Shown: in pieces, positions 61,450 through 64,000 of the stretch
Position numbering within the stretch: the stretch's first letter is position 1
Layout of the letters: every line of letters starts with the position of its first letter
Source of the DNA: Pelagibacteraceae bacterium AG-430-I06
GTDB lineage: Bacteria > Pseudomonadota > Alphaproteobacteria > Pelagibacterales > Pelagibacteraceae
DNA: 64,000 bases
Reading direction: 5' to 3'
NCBI GenBank assembly: GCA_003209895.1
Contig: QCOH01000004.1
Span: 1 to 64,000 of the forward strand
Notes under the pieces: model-generated
Seen by the model: the letters and a program-made list of their open reading frames with translations, nothing else
What the model was told of the DNA's origin: nothing
The model's database searches: none
Program-made: the position numbers and the translations under genes

Positions 61450-62770
61450 ATATTTTGGTACAGATGGTATAAGGGGAACAGTAAATCAAGGAAATATTAC
61501 TGGAGAAAAATTTTTCAAATTTGGTTTAGCATCGGGAACTTATTTTAAAAACCAAAAAAAAACTAAACAGATTGCAATTATAGCAAAAGACACAAGACTT
61601 TCTGGATACACTTTGGAACCAGCTTTAGTATCCGGGTTAGTTTCTGGAGGTATGCATGTTTTTACCTTAGGCCCATTACCGACGAATGGTCTTGCAATGC
61701 TGACAAAGTCTATGAAAGCAAATATGGGCATAATGATAACTGCATCACATAACCCTTTTTACGATAATGGTTTAAAACTATTTGGTCCCGATGGAATGAA
61801 ATTGTCTGATAATATTGAAAAAAAGATTGAAAAACTTATAGATGCTAAAAATACGAAACAATTAACAAACCCAAAGTTGTTAGGACGTGTAAAACGATTA
61901 GAAGATGGAAATGACAAATACATTAAAATACTAAAAAATAATTTTCCAAGTAATTTTCATCTTAAAGGAACGAAAATAGTTTTAGATTGTGCTAATGGTG
62001 CTTCCTATAAAGCCGCACCTAAATTACTCAAAGAGCTTGGTGCAAAAGTTATTTCTATGGGAGTAAATCCAAATGGATTAAATATAAATGAAAAGTGCGG
62101 ATCAACATATCCCTCAAAAATAAAGACTGCAGTTAAAAAGTATAAAGCTAGTGTTGGAATAGCATTTGATGGAGATGCAGATAGAGTAATTATGTGTGAT
62201 GAAAAAGGCAAAATAATAGATGGCGATCAAATTATTGCAATGTTAGCACGTCGTTGGAAATCAAAAAAAATTTTAAAGGGTGGTGTGATTGGGACACTCA
62301 TGTCTAATTATGGTTTACAAAAATTTCTAGAAAACGAAAAAATAAAGTTTTCTAGATCTAAAGTTGGAGACAGATATGTTAAAGCAAAAATGAAAAAACT
62401 AAATTATAACTTGGGAGGCGAACAATCTGGACATATTATTTTAGGAAAATTTGCAACAACTGGAGATGGTTTATTAGTGGCCTTAGAAGTTTTATTCTCT
62501 TTAAGAAAAGGTAAAAAGGCCAGCCAACTTTTAAAAGTTTTTAAACCTTTACCTCAAATTTTAGAGAACGTATTAGTTAATGATAAAAATATTATTGGCA
62601 AATTAAAATGTAGAAAAGCAATAAAAAAAGCTAACAAATTAATGGGTCAAAAGGGAAGAATATTAGTAAGAAAATCTGGAACAGAACCAAAAATTAGGAT
62701 AATGGCTGAGTCATATGATAAAAGTTTAATTTTTAAATGTATTAAAATAGTGAAAAAATCAATTAAATAA
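61439..62770 (+). CDS. glmM: Phosphoglucosamine mutase
   Basis: 443 residues. KYFGTDGIRGTVNQG at the start, phosphoserine loop GIMITASHNPFYDNG (~100), metal loop AFDGDADRVI, GGEQSGHII and the C-terminal RKSGTEPKIRIMAE. It converts glucosamine-6-P to glucosamine-1-P for peptidoglycan and lipid A. Confidence 0.97.
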   Translation: MKNKYFGTDGIRGTVNQGNITGEKFFKFGLASGTYFKNQKKTKQIAIIAKDTRLSGYTLEPALVSGLVSGGMHVFTLGPLPTNGLAMLTKSMKANMGIMITASHNPFYDNGLKLFGPDGMKLSDNIEKKIEKLIDAKNTKQLTNPKLLGRVKRLEDGNDKYIKILKNNFPSNFHLKGTKIVLDCANGASYKAAPKLLKELGAKVISMGVNPNGLNINEKCGSTYPSKIKTAVKKYKASVGIAFDGDADRVIMCDEKGKIIDGDQIIAMLARRWKSKKILKGGVIGTLMSNYGLQKFLENEKIKFSRSKVGDRYVKAKMKKLNYNLGGEQSGHIILGKFATTGDGLLVALEVLFSLRKGKKASQLLKVFKPLPQILENVLVNDKNIIGKLKCRKAIKKANKLMGQKGRILVRKSGTEPKIRIMAESYDKSLIFKCIKIVKKSIK

Positions 62771-62783
62771 AAAAGTTATAAAG

Positions 62784-64000
<1,217 letters not shown>

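Overview
The window looks like a piece of a SAR11 / 'Candidatus Pelagibacter'-type alphaproteobacterial chromosome. The DNA is very AT-rich, genes are packed with 0-60 bp gaps or short overlaps, lysine-rich proteins dominate, and I see no transposase, integrase or CRISPR array. The core gene order is alphaproteobacterial: DUF1013-purE-rpsU, a coiled-coil gene plus zapA, yebC-ruvC-tolQRAB-pal-cpoB-tilS-ftsH-folP-glmM-thiD-purA. This assignment is from gene content and order only; no phylogeny was run.

Layout. (1) 1-16.9 kb is a one-direction (+) surface-glycan island, ending in a convergent O-antigen polymerase/ligase-like gene at 16.9-18.2 kb. It opens with a truncated phosphonoacetaldehyde-reductase-like iron alcohol dehydrogenase, a 2-oxoglutarate dioxygenase, an APS-kinase-like protein, a frameshifted ABC exporter and a sulfotransferase. 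Sugar-nucleotide and glycosyltransferase genes follow: three DegT aminotransferases, an Idh-type dehydrogenase, a cytidylyltransferase-like protein, two SDR epimerases, three glycosyltransferases, an orphan HisH amidotransferase and an FAD oxidoreductase. The island stops at tRNA-Val and a solitary 5S rRNA gene. That matches the hypervariable region 2 (HVR2) position remembered for Pelagibacter, between 23S and 5S rRNA. (2) 18.5-23 kb holds rpmJ, the proton-translocating transhydrogenase pntA(frameshifted)-pntAB-pntB, a transaldolase and a PanB-like protein lacking key PanB residues. (3) 23-39.2 kb is an accessory metabolic region. It has a DMT permease, a second dioxygenase and a complete but divergently arranged Liv-type ABC importer (livGMK on -, livFH on +). 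A chain of catabolic-looking genes follows: ketopantoate-reductase-like, AMP-forming acyl-CoA synthetase, MenB/BadI-like crotonase, exported serine hydrolase, enolase-superfamily enzyme, CitE/HpcH-like lyase, Idh-type dehydrogenase, 2-oxopentenoate-hydratase/FAH-like enzyme and a DUF1907 metal hydrolase. Together they suggest uptake and breakdown of an unidentified organic acid. (4) 39.2-49.1 kb (almost all -) is housekeeping: FkbM-like and SGNH proteins, initiator tRNA-fMet, cold-shock protein, rpsU, purE, DUF1013 regulator, rpmE, suhB, efp, thiE, class I aldolase, pgk and tkt. (5) 49.1-64 kb (+) is the division/envelope block: zapA, folate salvage, YmdB-like, YebC, a phage-like RuvC, Tol-Pal, TilS, FtsH, FolP, GlmM, ThiD and the start of PurA.

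The main points of interest are: a possible phosphonate and/or sulfate decoration pathway at the left edge; two one-base frameshifts in poly-A runs; rpsU with no usable ATG/GTG/TTG start, so apparently an ATT start; PanB-like and PanE-like paralogs that have lost diagnostic residues; and the unassigned Liv/CoA/dehydratase catabolic cluster. No gap over 300 bp is left unexplained; the larger ones (18.2-18.6 kb and 41.2-41.5 kb) hold RNA and small ribosomal-protein genes.
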